In this document: in pieces, positions 36,430 to 45,499 of the stretch | How positions within the stretch are numbered: position 1 is the stretch's first letter | Layout of the letters: every line of letters begins with the position of its first letter | Assembly (NCBI GenBank): GCA_017554105.1 | Contig: JAFZIY010000024.1 | Coordinates: 62,001-126,000, forward strand | Direction of reading: 5' to 3' | Length of the DNA: 64,000 nt | From: Prevotella sp. | GTDB taxonomy: Bacteria; Bacteroidota; Bacteroidia; Bacteroidales; Bacteroidaceae | Made by a program: the position numbers and the translations under genes | The notes under the pieces: generated by a model | Databases searched by the model: none | Told to the model about the DNA's origin: nothing | Seen by the model: the letters and a program-made list of their open reading frames with translations, nothing else

Positions 36430-38592
36430 ATGCGTAAACAATTTAATAATGTAGACATATACGCTGGCATCAAGGCAAAAGACGGTGCGCAGTGGATCAA
36501 GGACAATGACATCGAGTATAACTGGAAGACTCCAGAGCATATCGAGGTTCGTCCTGTATATACTAAGGAAGATCTTGAAGGCATGGAACATCTTGATTTT
36601 GCTGCAGGTATTCCTCCATTCCTTCGTGGTCCTTACTCAATGATGTACCCATTCCGCCCGTGGACTATCCGTCAGTATGCTGGATTCTCAACGGCAGAGG
36701 AGTCAAATGCTTTCTATCGCCGTAATCTTGCCAGTGGTCAGAAAGGTCTCTCGGTTGCTTTCGACCTCCCTACACATCGTGGATACGACCCTGATAACGC
36801 TCGTGTTGTTGGTGATGTCGGTAAGGCAGGTGTGAGCATCTGTAATGAGGAGAATATGAAGGTGCTCTTCTCGGGAATCCCACTCAATAAGATGTCAGTG
36901 TCAATGACTATGAACGGTGCCGTGCTTCCTATCCTCGCATTCTATATTGTGGCAGGACTGGAGCAGGGTGCTCAGCTTGAGGAGATGGCTGGAACTATCC
37001 AGAACGACATTCTGAAGGAGTTCATGGTGCGTAACACCTATATCTATCCACCGGCATTCTCAATGAAGATTATCGCTGATATCTTTGAGTACACCTCGCA
37101 GAACATGCCGAAGTTCAACTCTATCTCTATCTCCGGCTACCACATGCAGGAAGCAGGTGCAACAGCAGACATTGAGCTTGCCTACACTTTGGCTGACGGT
37201 ATGGACTACCTCCGCACTGGTGTGAATGCAGGAATCCCTGTTGACAAGTTCGCTCCACGTCTCAGTTTCTTCTGGGCAATAGGAATGAACCACTTCATGG
37301 AGATTGCCAAGATGCGTGCGGGTCGTCTGCTTTGGGCTAAGATTGTGAAGAGCTTCGGGGCAAAGGATCCTAAGTCAATGGCTCTGCGTACTCACTCCCA
37401 GACCTCAGGATGGTCGCTTACTGAGCAGGACCCGTTCAACAATGTAGGTCGTACTTGTATCGAGGCTATGGCAGCAGTGCTTGGTCACACTCAGTCACTC
37501 CACACTAATGCACTTGATGAGGCTATCGCTTTGCCTACTGACTTCTCGGCTCGTATTGCCCGTAATACTCAGATTTACATCCAGAACGAGACGAAAGTGT
37601 GCAAGGAGATTGACCCTTGGGCAGGTTCATACTATGTGGAGACGCTGACCAACGAGCTTGTTCATAAGGCTTGGGAGCACATTCAGGAGATTGAGAAACT
37701 TGGTGGTATGGCCAAGGCTATCGAGACAGGTGTGCCTAAGATGCGTATCGAAGAGGCTGCCGCTCGTACTCAGGCACGTATCGATTCAGGTGTTCAGACC
37801 ATTGTGGGAACAAACAAATACCGTCTTGAGCATGAAGACCCAATAGACATCCTTGAGGTTGACAACACTGCTGTACGCAAACAGCAGGAGGAAAGTCTTG
37901 CTCAGGTGCGCTCAACACGTGATGAGGAAGCATGCAAGGCGGCTCTGAAGGAAATCACAGAGTGTGTTCGCGACTTCGCAGAAGGACGCAAGAGTGAGAA
38001 CAATCTCTTGGCTCTTGCCGTAAAGGCAGCACAGTTGCGCTGTACTCTTGGTGAGATAAGTGATGCCTGCGAGGAAATTGTAGGCCGTTATAAAGCAGTA
38101 ATTAGAACTATTTCTGGCGTGTATAGCAGTGAAAGTAAGAACGACTCCGACTTCGAGAAGGCCTGTGAGTTGACAGACGAGTTTGCAAAGAGAGAAGGTC
38201 GTCGCCCACGTATCTTTGTTGCGAAGATGGGACAGGACGGTCACGACCGTGGTGCTAAGGTTGTTGCAACGGGTTATGCCGACTGCGGTTTCGACGTAGA
38301 TATGGGTCCGTTGTTCCAAACTCCAGCCGAGGCAGCACGCGAAGCAGTGGAGAACGACGTACATATCGTAGGCGCTTCTTCATTGGCAGCAGGTCACAAG
38401 ACGCTCATTCCACAGCTTATTGAGGAACTTCACAAACTCGGACGTGATGATATCATGGTGATAGCCGGCGGTGTCATCCCTGCCCAAGACTATGACTTCC
38501 TTTACAAGGCTGGTGTTGCGGCAATCTTCGGTCCTGGTACTTCGGTTGCGAAAGCAGCATGTGAGATGATGAACTTGCTTCTTGAGAAATAA
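36430..38592 (+). CDS. mutB: Methylmalonyl-CoA mutase, large (alpha) subunit
   Basis: Catalytic subunit of the vitamin B12-dependent mutase. The 720-residue protein has the TIM-barrel domain (about 60-540; [36 protein letters not shown], then [20 protein letters not shown]) and a C-terminal B12-binding domain (about 590-720) with the cobalt-ligand motif DGHDRG and the downstream [10 protein letters not shown] and AGGVIP segments. It forms a heterodimer with MutA encoded 15 bases upstream. A hairpin terminator follows. With the decarboxylase genes transcribed divergently nearby, the region covers much of the succinate-propionate route. Confidence 0.97.
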   Translation: MRKQFNNVDIYAGIKAKDGAQWIKDNDIEYNWKTPEHIEVRPVYTKEDLEGMEHLDFAAGIPPFLRGPYSMMYPFRPWTIRQYAGFSTAEESNAFYRRNLASGQKGLSVAFDLPTHRGYDPDNARVVGDVGKAGVSICNEENMKVLFSGIPLNKMSVSMTMNGAVLPILAFYIVAGLEQGAQLEEMAGTIQNDILKEFMVRNTYIYPPAFSMKIIADIFEYTSQNMPKFNSISISGYHMQEAGATADIELAYTLADGMDYLRTGVNAGIPVDKFAPRLSFFWAIGMNHFMEIAKMRAGRLLWAKIVKSFGAKDPKSMALRTHSQTSGWSLTEQDPFNNVGRTCIEAMAAVLGHTQSLHTNALDEAIALPTDFSARIARNTQIYIQNETKVCKEIDPWAGSYYVETLTNELVHKAWEHIQEIEKLGGMAKAIETGVPKMRIEEAAARTQARIDSGVQTIVGTNKYRLEHEDPIDILEVDNTAVRKQQEESLAQVRSTRDEEACKAALKEITECVRDFAEGRKSENNLLALAVKAAQLRCTLGEISDACEEIVGRYKAVIRTISGVYSSESKNDSDFEKACELTDEFAKREGRRPRIFVAKMGQDGHDRGAKVVATGYADCGFDVDMGPLFQTPAEAAREAVENDVHIVGASSLAAGHKTLIPQLIEELHKLGRDDIMVIAGGVIPAQDYDFLYKAGVAAIFGPGTSVAKAACEMMNLLLEK

Positions 38593-38613
38593 GAATTATT
38601 AATCTCTAATAAT

Positions 38614-38650
38614 ATGCCTCTTGCATTTCAATATGCAAGAGGTATTTTTG
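38614..38650 (+). terminator. Rho-independent terminator after mutB
   Basis: Stem ATGCCTCTTGCAT (38614-38626) and ATGCAAGAGGTAT (38633-38645) with one G-U pair and a 6-base loop, followed by TTTT. Confidence 0.9.
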
Positions 38651-38689
38651 TTTTATCTGTTTTATCGGTTCCGAGAAAGCTTTCTGATA

Positions 38690-38729
38690 GAAACAAAAAT
38701 AGCGCAGCCGTTAAAAAGGGCTGCGCTAT
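38690..38729 (-). terminator. Rho-independent terminator after pgk
   Basis: Perfect 11-bp stem ATAGCGCAGCC and GGCTGCGCTAT (38699-38729) with a 9-base loop; on the minus strand it is followed by TTTTTG. It lies 21 bases past the pgk stop. Confidence 0.9.
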
Positions 38730-38749
38730 GATATTAATAAGGATATGTT

Positions 38750-40018
38750 TTATGCTTCGATTGCTGCAACTCCTGGGAGAACCTTACCCTCGATTGCCTC
38801 GAGCAGGGCACCACCACCAGTGGAGATGTAAGACACCTTGTCTGCAAGACCGAACTTGTTGACACATGCAACAGAGTCACCTCCACCAATCAGAGAGAAT
38901 GCACCTTCTGCTGTGGCCTCTGCGATAGCCTCACCAATGGCACGGCTACCTGCTGTGAAGTCGTCACACTCGAATACTCCGGCAGGACCGTTCCACAGGA
39001 TTGTCTTTGCACCCTTGATTGCTTCGGCAAATGCCTTCTGACTCTCAATACCTGCATCAACACCCTCGAAACCTGCTGGCACATTGTTAGCAGGACATGT
39101 GATAATCTCAGAACCTGGTTTAACGGTCATAGTACCGAAGTCGAGACCGTTGGTTGCTGTGCAGTCAGAACCAAGAACCAGTTCAACACCGTTCTTCTTT
39201 GCCAGTTCCTCAACACCAAGAGCAACGTCAAGTTTGTCGAGCTCAACGATAGAATTACCAATCTCACCGTCGTGAGCCTTTGCAAATGTGTATGTCATAC
39301 CGCCACAAAGGATGAGCTTGTCAACCTTTCCGAGCAGGTTCTCTATGATACCAATCTTAGAAGAAACCTTCGAACCACCCATGATTGCAACGAATGGGCG
39401 CTTGATATTGCCAAGAACTGCGTCAACAGCCTTTACCTCTTTCTCCATCAGATAACCGAGCATGCGGTTGTCCTTATCAAAGAACTCATCGATAACAGCA
39501 GTAGAAGCGTGCTTGCGATGTGCGGTTCCGAAAGCATCCATTACATAAGCGTCAGCGTAAGAAGCAAGCTTCTTTGCGAACTCCTTCTGTGAAACCTTCA
39601 TTGCCTTCTTTGCCTCGTCATACTCAGGAGTGCCTTTCTCGACACCTACTGGCTTGCCCTCTTCCTCTGGATAGTAGCGGAGGTTCTCAAGAAGCAGAGC
39701 CTCGCCCATCTTCAATGCTGCAGCCTCCTCAGAAGCATTGGCACAATCAGGAGCAAACTTAACGTCAACACCAAGAGCCTTGCTTACTGCAGGAACAATC
39801 TGCTTCAAAGAAAGCTTAGGATTAACCTTGCCCTTTGGCTTGCCCATGTGTGACATCATAATAACCGCACCGCCGTCGGCGAGAATCTTCTTAAGTGTAG
39901 GAAGCGCACCGCGAATACGGGTATCGTCTGTTACATTACCATTTTCATCGAGTGGAACGTTGAAGTCCACGCGTACAATTGCCTTTTTGCCGGCAAAGTT
40001 AAATTGATCAATTGTCAT
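38750..40018 (-). CDS. pgk: Phosphoglycerate kinase
   Basis: Glycolytic enzyme transferring phosphate from 1,3-bisphosphoglycerate to ADP. The 422-residue protein has the N-terminal substrate motif [15 protein letters not shown] (about 15-29), the [23 protein letters not shown] region and the nucleotide-binding C-terminal domain ([34 protein letters not shown]). It is a single-gene transcript with its own -7 box and terminator. The regular codon use is typical of a highly expressed gene. Confidence 0.98.
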   Translation of the reverse strand: MTIDQFNFAGKKAIVRVDFNVPLDENGNVTDDTRIRGALPTLKKILADGGAVIMMSHMGKPKGKVNPKLSLKQIVPAVSKALGVDVKFAPDCANASEEAAALKMGEALLLENLRYYPEEEGKPVGVEKGTPEYDEAKKAMKVSQKEFAKKLASYADAYVMDAFGTAHRKHASTAVIDEFFDKDNRMLGYLMEKEVKAVDAVLGNIKRPFVAIMGGSKVSSKIGIIENLLGKVDKLILCGGMTYTFAKAHDGEIGNSIVELDKLDVALGVEELAKKNGVELVLGSDCTATNGLDFGTMTVKPGSEIITCPANNVPAGFEGVDAGIESQKAFAEAIKGAKTILWNGPAGVFECDDFTAGSRAIGEAIAEATAEGAFSLIGGGDSVACVNKFGLADKVSYISTGGGALLEAIEGKVLPGVAAIEA

Positions 40019-40065
40019 AGTGCTTAATTAATTTATGATTGTTATAATTATCTCTTTACCAACCG

Positions 40066-40073
40066 CAAAAGTA
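40066..40073 (-). promoter_or_regulatory. Probable promoter -7 box of pgk
   Basis: TACTTTTG on the minus strand, 48 bases before the pgk ATG; the -33 element is not clear. Confidence 0.5.
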
Positions 40074-40202
40074 CATAATTTAATTGAGAATACATGACTA
40101 TGAAATGATTATTTTTATCTTTTTTGCAATTGGGGTGTCCATATGCCATATGAGCATGACAAAATAATGCAGAAATAATTATGATTATTGGTTGAAAAAG
40201 CA

Positions 40203-40210
40203 TACCTTTG
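40203..40210 (+). promoter_or_regulatory. Probable promoter -7 box of queC
   Basis: TACCTTTG, 111 bases before the queC ATG. The predicted leader consists mostly of three palindromic units. No preQ1 riboswitch consensus was recognised. Confidence 0.5.
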
Positions 40211-40215
40211 CACTT

Positions 40216-40280
40216 GCGAAAGCATATCTTTCGCATGTCTAAAGATGGCCTTTTAGAGTGCGAAAGGTGTCCTTTGGCAC
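40216..40280 (+). repeat. Three tandem palindromic units in the queC leader
   Basis: Unit 1 is GCGAAAGCATATCTTTCGC (40216-40234), unit 2 is CTAAAGATGGCCTTTTAG (40239-40256), and unit 3 (40258-40280) has arms GTGCGAAAGG and CCTTTGGCAC around TGT. Centres are about 22 bases apart. The core of unit 3, AAAGGTGTCCTTT, matches AAAGGTGCCCTTT at 12909-12921 except for one base. They may be RNA hairpins, protein-binding sites or a repeat family. The rest of the 302-base gap between pgk and queC shows nothing beyond the two promoters. Confidence 0.75.
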
Positions 40281-40320
40281 GCTCAGAAACCACAAGTCAG
40301 TTGATAACAGCAAATGAACA

Positions 40321-40971
40321 ATGAAAGATAGCATAATAATAGTCAGCGGAGGAATGGACAGTGTCACCCTGCTTTACGAATACAAAGACCGTATTGCACT
40401 TGGAATCTCGTTCGATTATGGCAGCAATCACAATGCCAGAGAGATTCCCTTTGCGCGTTGGCATTGTGAACAACTTGGCATAGAGCACATCACTATCGAC
40501 CTTGCTTTCATGCCGGAATATTTCAGGAGTTCGCTTCTCGAAGGTTCAGATGCCATTCCTGAGGGACATTATGCAGACGAAAACATGAAGTCAACGGTTG
40601 TTCCGTTCCGCAACGGCATCATGCTTTCAATTGCTGCAGGCATTGCCGAGAGCCGTGGTTTGAAGTATGTCATGATGGCAAATCATGGCGGTGACCACAC
40701 CATCTATCCCGACTGTCGCCCTGAGTTCGTTAAGGCGATGAGTGAGGCTACAAAAACCGGTACTTTCCCAGGCATTGAAATCGTCGCTCCATATACAGAT
40801 ATTACAAAGGCAGACATTGCCCGACGAGGTAAGAAACTGGGCATCGACTACTCCAAGACATGGAGTTGCTATAAGGGAGAGGAGCATCATTGCGGCAAGT
40901 GTGGCACCTGTGTGGAGCGTAAGGAAGCGCTTCGAGAAGCGGGAATCACCGACACTACCATCTACGAATAA
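40321..40971 (+). CDS. queC: 7-cyano-7-deazaguanine (preQ0) synthase
   Basis: ATP-dependent enzyme converting 7-carboxy-7-deazaguanine to preQ0 on the queuosine pathway. The 216-residue protein has the PP-loop SGGMDS (residues 9-14) and the zinc-binding cysteines in CYKGEEHHCGKCGTCVERK near the C-terminus. Other que genes are not adjacent. Its last 17 bases overlap the convergent YiiX-like gene. Confidence 0.95.
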   Translation: MKDSIIIVSGGMDSVTLLYEYKDRIALGISFDYGSNHNAREIPFARWHCEQLGIEHITIDLAFMPEYFRSSLLEGSDAIPEGHYADENMKSTVVPFRNGIMLSIAAGIAESRGLKYVMMANHGGDHTIYPDCRPEFVKAMSEATKTGTFPGIEIVAPYTDITKADIARRGKKLGIDYSKTWSCYKGEEHHCGKCGTCVERKEALREAGITDTTIYE

Positions 40972-41545
40972 TTCTTACGCTCTTGCGTCGGGACAACTCT
41001 CCGGGGTTGGAACCCGGCATTCCTTCGGGAACATCCATGCCTCGCTGTTTGTAGAAGTCTGTCCAGAACGGAGTGATATTTCCCGAATCATCGTGAAAGG
41101 ACATCGGGATGGGTGAGAAAATGAGCGTTGAATCACTTCTTACATAACTCTTCTGGACCAGTTCTGAGCAATACATGGCACGGTCGTCGGGCATGAATAG
41201 TGTGTCGTAAGGTAATCCCTTGTATTTGAGTACATTCTCTATGGACAGCCTGATGTCTGCGGACTCAACACGTCCAACAATCACTCTTCCACCATTATGC
41301 CTGATGAAAGAGTCGATAGGCGTAACACATACCCCCTTGCTTTTTGTCGCCTCTATAACGCTTTTATTGTAATAGATGCCTACATGCTCAATCTTCATTC
41401 CGTCGATGCCCTGTGTGACATCGGTTATTTCGTTGTCTTCGTCAGCGATGCAGAAAAGAAGGTCGCCGTCGAGAACGTCGTTTGTCTGTCCGCATGACAT
41501 GATTATAACTGTCAAGCAAGCGATTGTAAGAAGTGTTTTCTTCAT
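40955..41545 (-). CDS. YiiX-like NlpC/P60-family cysteine hydrolase, lipoprotein
   Basis: A 196-residue predicted lipoprotein (signal ending TVIIMSC, Cys18). The mature part matches the YiiX/YebB permuted NlpC/P60 group: GDLLFCIADEDN, the HVGIYY motif with catalytic histidine (about residue 54), VIEATKSKG and YCSELVQKSY with the cysteine (near 125). It is probably an envelope hydrolase acting on peptides, lipids or murein; the substrate is unknown. The gene follows the TonB receptor gene by 3 bases on the same strand, so the two are probably co-transcribed. Confidence 0.85.
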   Translation of the reverse strand: MKKTLLTIACLTVIIMSCGQTNDVLDGDLLFCIADEDNEITDVTQGIDGMKIEHVGIYYNKSVIEATKSKGVCVTPIDSFIRHNGGRVIVGRVESADIRLSIENVLKYKGLPYDTLFMPDDRAMYCSELVQKSYVRSDSTLIFSPIPMSFHDDSGNITPFWTDFYKQRGMDVPEGMPGSNPGELSRRKSVRIIRRW

Positions 41546-41548
41546 TAT

Positions 41549-43618
41549 TCAATAGTTTATGTGTAATCTTGCGCCCACAATAACCCAGGCTCCTGGCTGC
41601 TTGATGTTGCCGAAATCCACATAGTCTTTGTGGTTTAAAAGGTTGTTTACCTCAGCATAAAGGGTGTGGGAAGGCTTGTTCCAGGACAGGCGTGCGTCGA
41701 GAAGAGAGTAGGGGTGATACTTCCTGGTGTTACCGTCGAGGTCGATATAGTTGCCGTTTCTTTTCTGGAAGCGGTAGTTTATACCAAGATCGAGACTCCC
41801 GATGAGGCGCATCTGTAACTCTCCCACAAGCTTGTGGCGTAGGTATTCCAGTTTGCTCTCAGTCTCAATGCCGTAGTCATCGCATTTGTTCTGATTGATA
41901 TAGTTATAGCTGATGTTGAGTGTTCTCAGCACGTTTTGTCGTGGGAGCATTTCCTGAAGGTCGAGTCTTATGTTGCTTTCCACACCGATGGTGTTCACGC
42001 GAGTGAAGTTCACGCTTCGCCAAACGTGCTTCCCCTCAACGTAATCTCCAATCCAGTCAATCATGTTTTTATAGCGGTTATGATAAACACTCAGGCTTCC
42101 GTAAATGCTTTGCGAGGTATATTTCATGCCGCCTTCTATCGCATGGAGTTCTTCGGGGTTAAGTTTGGGGTTTGCTATGTGTCCCCCTACGTTATAATAA
42201 AGTTCGGTGAACGACGGCGTTCTGAGCGAAGAACTCCAAGAAGTATATAGTTTTAGGTGGTTGTTCAGACGATAACTGACATCTATTCCAGGGTAGAACC
42301 CGAAACGGCACTTGTTCCATGTGTTCTTCAAAACCACGAAACCGGCCGATAGCGTGAAGTCTCTGAGCAGCACGTTGTGCTCCAAATGGAAACTGATGTC
42401 AGAGCGGTTGAGGCCGTTCTTGTAACGTTCAGGGTGACGGGTATTGGACTTTGGGTGTTCGAGAGGCTCGCCCAGATTGCCGCTTATGATGTCTTCGTTG
42501 CGGTATTCGGCACCGAAGGCAGTTCTTCCGAGCGACGTGTTGAAGTAGAAATTCACCTTTACTCCGAATACATTTGTGCGGTGATGATTATACGGGACAA
42601 GGTCTTCGGAACCTCGGAAATACTCAAAGCGGTCGCATGTGTGGTTCCAATACACGACGGGTTTTATGTGTAGCCATAGTCGTTTGGTCTCTCCTTGCAA
42701 GGCGGTGTAGGTCTTTGTCACATGTTCATACTGCGTGTCGCTTCCCGAACCATAGAAAGTGTTTGAGCCAAAGTCCTTTATGCTGAATCCCGCATGCCAC
42801 TTGACATTTATATTATGGTCATCATAATTGCCCTGATAGAATGCCTTACCGCCCTTGTAATCGGCATTCAGCGCACCTGATTTGGCTCGATTGTGACCGT
42901 CACTTCTCTTGTAACTGCCACTAATCTGATTGTTCCAGTTGCCAGTTCTTACGTTGGTTCTTCCTCCGATTGTGAGATATCCGAAACTGCCGCCTTCGGT
43001 ATTGAGGTCAATGCTGTTTCTGTCAGCCGTCTTCGTCACTATATTTATCGCTCCCACAAGACTTGAAGTTCCGAACAATCTGCTTGCAGGTCCTTCGATA
43101 ATCTCAATCCTTTCTATCTCGCTTAAGTCAACAGGGAACTCCGCTGAGTTATGTCCTGTTTGCGGGTCGGTGATGTCGATGCCATTCAGCAGTATCGCCA
43201 CCTGCTCTTGTGTGCCACCCCTGATGCCAATGTCTGTCTGCGCTCCCAGCGCACCTCTTTGCCTTACATCCACGCCGACGGCATATTTCAGCAGGTCATT
43301 AATACTTTGTACCGGCGCCGCTTGTATTTCTTCGCGACTTAGTACGGTCACCATTCTCGCTGCCTTACCTAAGGTGAGCGGCGCAAGGGAGCCAGTCACC
43401 TCCACGTCTTCAAGCAAAACCTCCTTGTCATCCTCAATAGGGTCGATGTGGGTTGTGCGTGTGCTGACTCCGTCTGCTTTGGCATAGGTGAGTGTTGCGA
43501 TACTTAGAGCGCCCACAATGACTTCCTTTCCAAGACAGGAGAACAGCGCATAACCTTTGTTCAGGAACTGCTTGAACTTGATTGGCTTGCGTTTGTTAAA
43601 CAGTTTTTTGTACATCAA
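41549..43618 (-). CDS. TonB-dependent outer membrane receptor (BtuB-like)
   Basis: A 689-residue receptor with a plug domain (about residues 75-190; EDVEVTG as TonB-box-like region, QSINDLLKYAVGVDVRQRG, IRGGTQEQVAILLNGI, ERIEIIEGPASRLFG, GAINIVTK) and a 22-strand type barrel ending in the aromatic-rich GARLHINY. The N-terminus is long (about 47 residues, basic, then hydrophobic VIVGALSIATLTYAKA). Overall it is BtuB-like, so a vitamin B12 or siderophore-type ligand is possible, and mutAB in the window needs B12. However, no cobalamin riboswitch precedes it, so the ligand is open. Confidence 0.88.
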   Translation of the reverse strand: MMYKKLFNKRKPIKFKQFLNKGYALFSCLGKEVIVGALSIATLTYAKADGVSTRTTHIDPIEDDKEVLLEDVEVTGSLAPLTLGKAARMVTVLSREEIQAAPVQSINDLLKYAVGVDVRQRGALGAQTDIGIRGGTQEQVAILLNGIDITDPQTGHNSAEFPVDLSEIERIEIIEGPASRLFGTSSLVGAINIVTKTADRNSIDLNTEGGSFGYLTIGGRTNVRTGNWNNQISGSYKRSDGHNRAKSGALNADYKGGKAFYQGNYDDHNINVKWHAGFSIKDFGSNTFYGSGSDTQYEHVTKTYTALQGETKRLWLHIKPVVYWNHTCDRFEYFRGSEDLVPYNHHRTNVFGVKVNFYFNTSLGRTAFGAEYRNEDIISGNLGEPLEHPKSNTRHPERYKNGLNRSDISFHLEHNVLLRDFTLSAGFVVLKNTWNKCRFGFYPGIDVSYRLNNHLKLYTSWSSSLRTPSFTELYYNVGGHIANPKLNPEELHAIEGGMKYTSQSIYGSLSVYHNRYKNMIDWIGDYVEGKHVWRSVNFTRVNTIGVESNIRLDLQEMLPRQNVLRTLNISYNYINQNKCDDYGIETESKLEYLRHKLVGELQMRLIGSLDLGINYRFQKRNGNYIDLDGNTRKYHPYSLLDARLSWNKPSHTLYAEVNNLLNHKDYVDFGNIKQPGAWVIVGARLHINY

Positions 43619-43659
43619 GTGAGTATTGTTTATGCCTTATTTCTTTTTTAAAGCGAGTG

Positions 43660-43667
43660 CAAAGGTA
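43660..43667 (-). promoter_or_regulatory. Probable promoter -7 box of the TonB receptor gene
   Basis: TACCTTTG on the minus strand, 42 bases before the receptor ATG. Confidence 0.5.
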
Positions 43668-43710
43668 GTAAAAAAACAATTAATCACTTCCTATATTAGA
43701 AATAAAAGTG

Positions 43711-43718
43711 TACCTTTG
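43711..43718 (+). promoter_or_regulatory. Promoter -7 box of panE, implying a leaderless transcript
   Basis: TACCTTTG ends 8 bases before the panE ATG (43727), so transcription would start within a few bases of the start codon. Confidence 0.55.
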
Positions 43719-43726
43719 CCCATGTT

Positions 43727-44641
43727 ATGACATATTCTATTATTGGTACTGGAGCCATAGGTGGATATTATGGAGGCCGTTTGATGAAAGCAGGACGACA
43801 AGTGCGATTCTTGTTGCATAGTGATTATGCCTATGTGAAAGAGCATGGATTGCAAATTGATTCTTGCGACGGCTCATTCCATCTTGACGATGTTGATGCT
43901 TATGACAACACACAAAACATGCCAGAGTCTGATGTAGTGGTTGTTTGTTTGAAATCGACAAACAATCATTTACTGAAACAACTGCTTACACCCATTGTCA
44001 GGGAAAATACAATAGTTGTGATGATACAGAATGGCATTGGAATTGAGGAGGACCTTCAGAAGCAGTTCCCGTCATTGGATATTGTGGCAGGACTCGCCTT
44101 TATATGCTCTGGCAAGGTGGGACCAGGCCATGTGTCGCATCAGTGCTACGGAAGCATTAACTTGGGAAACTTCTCTTGTCCTGATGAACTGTTCAATACC
44201 TTGCTGTCCGATATGCAACAGGCAGGCATCGATGCGGCGGAGGTACCTTATGCAGAGGCGCGATGGAAAAAAGCAGTATGGAATATGCCTTTCAACGGAA
44301 TGACGGTGGCACTCAACACTTCTACAGACAAATTGCTTAAGCATCCTGCCACGCGCCAACTTATATACGACCAGATGATGGAAGTGATAGGTGCAGCACA
44401 GGCTCTTGGCGTCACAGGCATAGATTCTTCTTTTGCAGATAAGATGATGGTCACAACCGATGCTATGGTACCATATAGCCCGTCGATGAAGCTTGATTTT
44501 GATTTCCATAGGCCTATGGAAATAGAATATCTTTATTTGCGACCCATAAGAGAAGCGGCAAAGGTGGGCTATAAGATGCCTAAGCTCTCAATGCTCGCCG
44601 CTCATCTGCAATTCATTCAGGATGAATTGTCGGCCTTATAG
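43727..44641 (+). CDS. panE: 2-dehydropantoate 2-reductase
   Basis: NADPH-dependent ketopantoate reductase of the pantothenate/CoA pathway. The 304-residue protein opens with the Rossmann motif GTGAIGGYYGG (residues 7-17), has CLKSTNNHLLKQLL, IVVMIQNGIGIEE and the catalytic-lysine segment ARWKKAVWNMPFNG, and ends with the helical C-terminal domain. The start is fixed by the Rossmann strand at the very N-terminus. The -7 box 8 bases upstream suggests a leaderless mRNA. It is convergent with, and overlaps by 6 bases, the channel gene. Confidence 0.93.
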   Translation: MTYSIIGTGAIGGYYGGRLMKAGRQVRFLLHSDYAYVKEHGLQIDSCDGSFHLDDVDAYDNTQNMPESDVVVVCLKSTNNHLLKQLLTPIVRENTIVVMIQNGIGIEEDLQKQFPSLDIVAGLAFICSGKVGPGHVSHQCYGSINLGNFSCPDELFNTLLSDMQQAGIDAAEVPYAEARWKKAVWNMPFNGMTVALNTSTDKLLKHPATRQLIYDQMMEVIGAAQALGVTGIDSSFADKMMVTTDAMVPYSPSMKLDFDFHRPMEIEYLYLRPIREAAKVGYKMPKLSMLAAHLQFIQDELSAL

Positions 44642-45457
44642 TTTTTCCCCGCAATGTGAGCAGAAGCGGTCGCGTTTCCGCACCTTTCCTCCACAGCGTG
44701 GACATAGTCCTTTCTCCACCTTTTTGTTGGTCTCGTCGATGAAAGTTGCCGAAACGATTCCCGTTGGCACGGCAATGATGGTGTAACCGAGAAGCATTAT
44801 AAAAGCAGAAAGTATTCTTCCCAAAGGAGTCACTGGTGTTATGTCGCCATAACCGACGGTGGTCATGGTAACTATGGCCCAATAAACACTGGTGCCGATG
44901 TCGGTAAAAGCTGTTCCTGGTTGCCCGTTTTCAATCATATACATCAGTGTTCCGAGACATGTGACAAGTATAAGCACAAACATAAAGTAAACCATTATCT
45001 TGTTTAAGCTCTTCTTCAGCGAGTGCATAAGCAGGTAACCTTCGTTTAAGAAACTGAAAAGTTTGAAGATGCGGAACACTCGAATGAAACGGAAGGAACG
45101 CAACAATATCATGTAGCGAGCATTTGGGAAGAAGAACGAGAGATATGGGGGTAGGGTGGCAAGAAGGTCGATGATGCCGAAAAAACTCAGCGCATAGTCG
45201 CGCGGACGTGGCGAACAATAGAGTCGTGCGATGTATTCAATAGTGAAGAAGCCTGTAAGGAAGTATTCGAGTACTTCAAGAATGGTCTTGAATGTACGCG
45301 CCATCGTGGGCACACTCTCTATAAATGAGACAATGAGACTTAGGGAAATAGCAATAATCAGCACGATGTCGAACATCTTGCCTGCTGGTGTGTCAGCCTC
45401 AAAGATGATGTTGTAGAGTCTTTCTTTCTCTAACCACGATGGTTTCTTCATATGCAA
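44636..45457 (-). CDS. Voltage-gated-type K+ channel with a C-terminal zinc ribbon
   Basis: A 273-residue six-helix ion channel. S1-S4 form a voltage sensor, with S4 showing regularly spaced arginines (LLRSFRFIRVFRIFKLF, about 120-136), followed by the pore helix and selectivity filter TMTTVGYGD (K+ type) and S6. The C-terminal tail carries CPRCGGKVRKRDRFCSHCGEK, two CxxC pairs of a zinc-ribbon type. The tail is probably cytoplasmic and could serve assembly or sensing. No RCK domain is present. It is a monocistronic gene converging on panE. Confidence 0.9.
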   Translation of the reverse strand: MHMKKPSWLEKERLYNIIFEADTPAGKMFDIVLIIAISLSLIVSFIESVPTMARTFKTILEVLEYFLTGFFTIEYIARLYCSPRPRDYALSFFGIIDLLATLPPYLSFFFPNARYMILLRSFRFIRVFRIFKLFSFLNEGYLLMHSLKKSLNKIMVYFMFVLILVTCLGTLMYMIENGQPGTAFTDIGTSVYWAIVTMTTVGYGDITPVTPLGRILSAFIMLLGYTIIAVPTGIVSATFIDETNKKVEKGLCPRCGGKVRKRDRFCSHCGEKL

Positions 45458-45499
45458 TACTTATTCTTTTTTACTTTTCTTTCGCTGAAGTAAGGTTTA

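Noticed and set aside
40216..40280. CRISPR array
   Set aside because: The three units are different palindromes without identical repeats or unique spacers, and no cas gene is present.
40211..40320. preQ1 riboswitch upstream of queC
   Set aside because: No compact H-type pseudoknot pattern with a CUA-containing loop and A-rich tail is visible; the leader consists of palindromic units instead.
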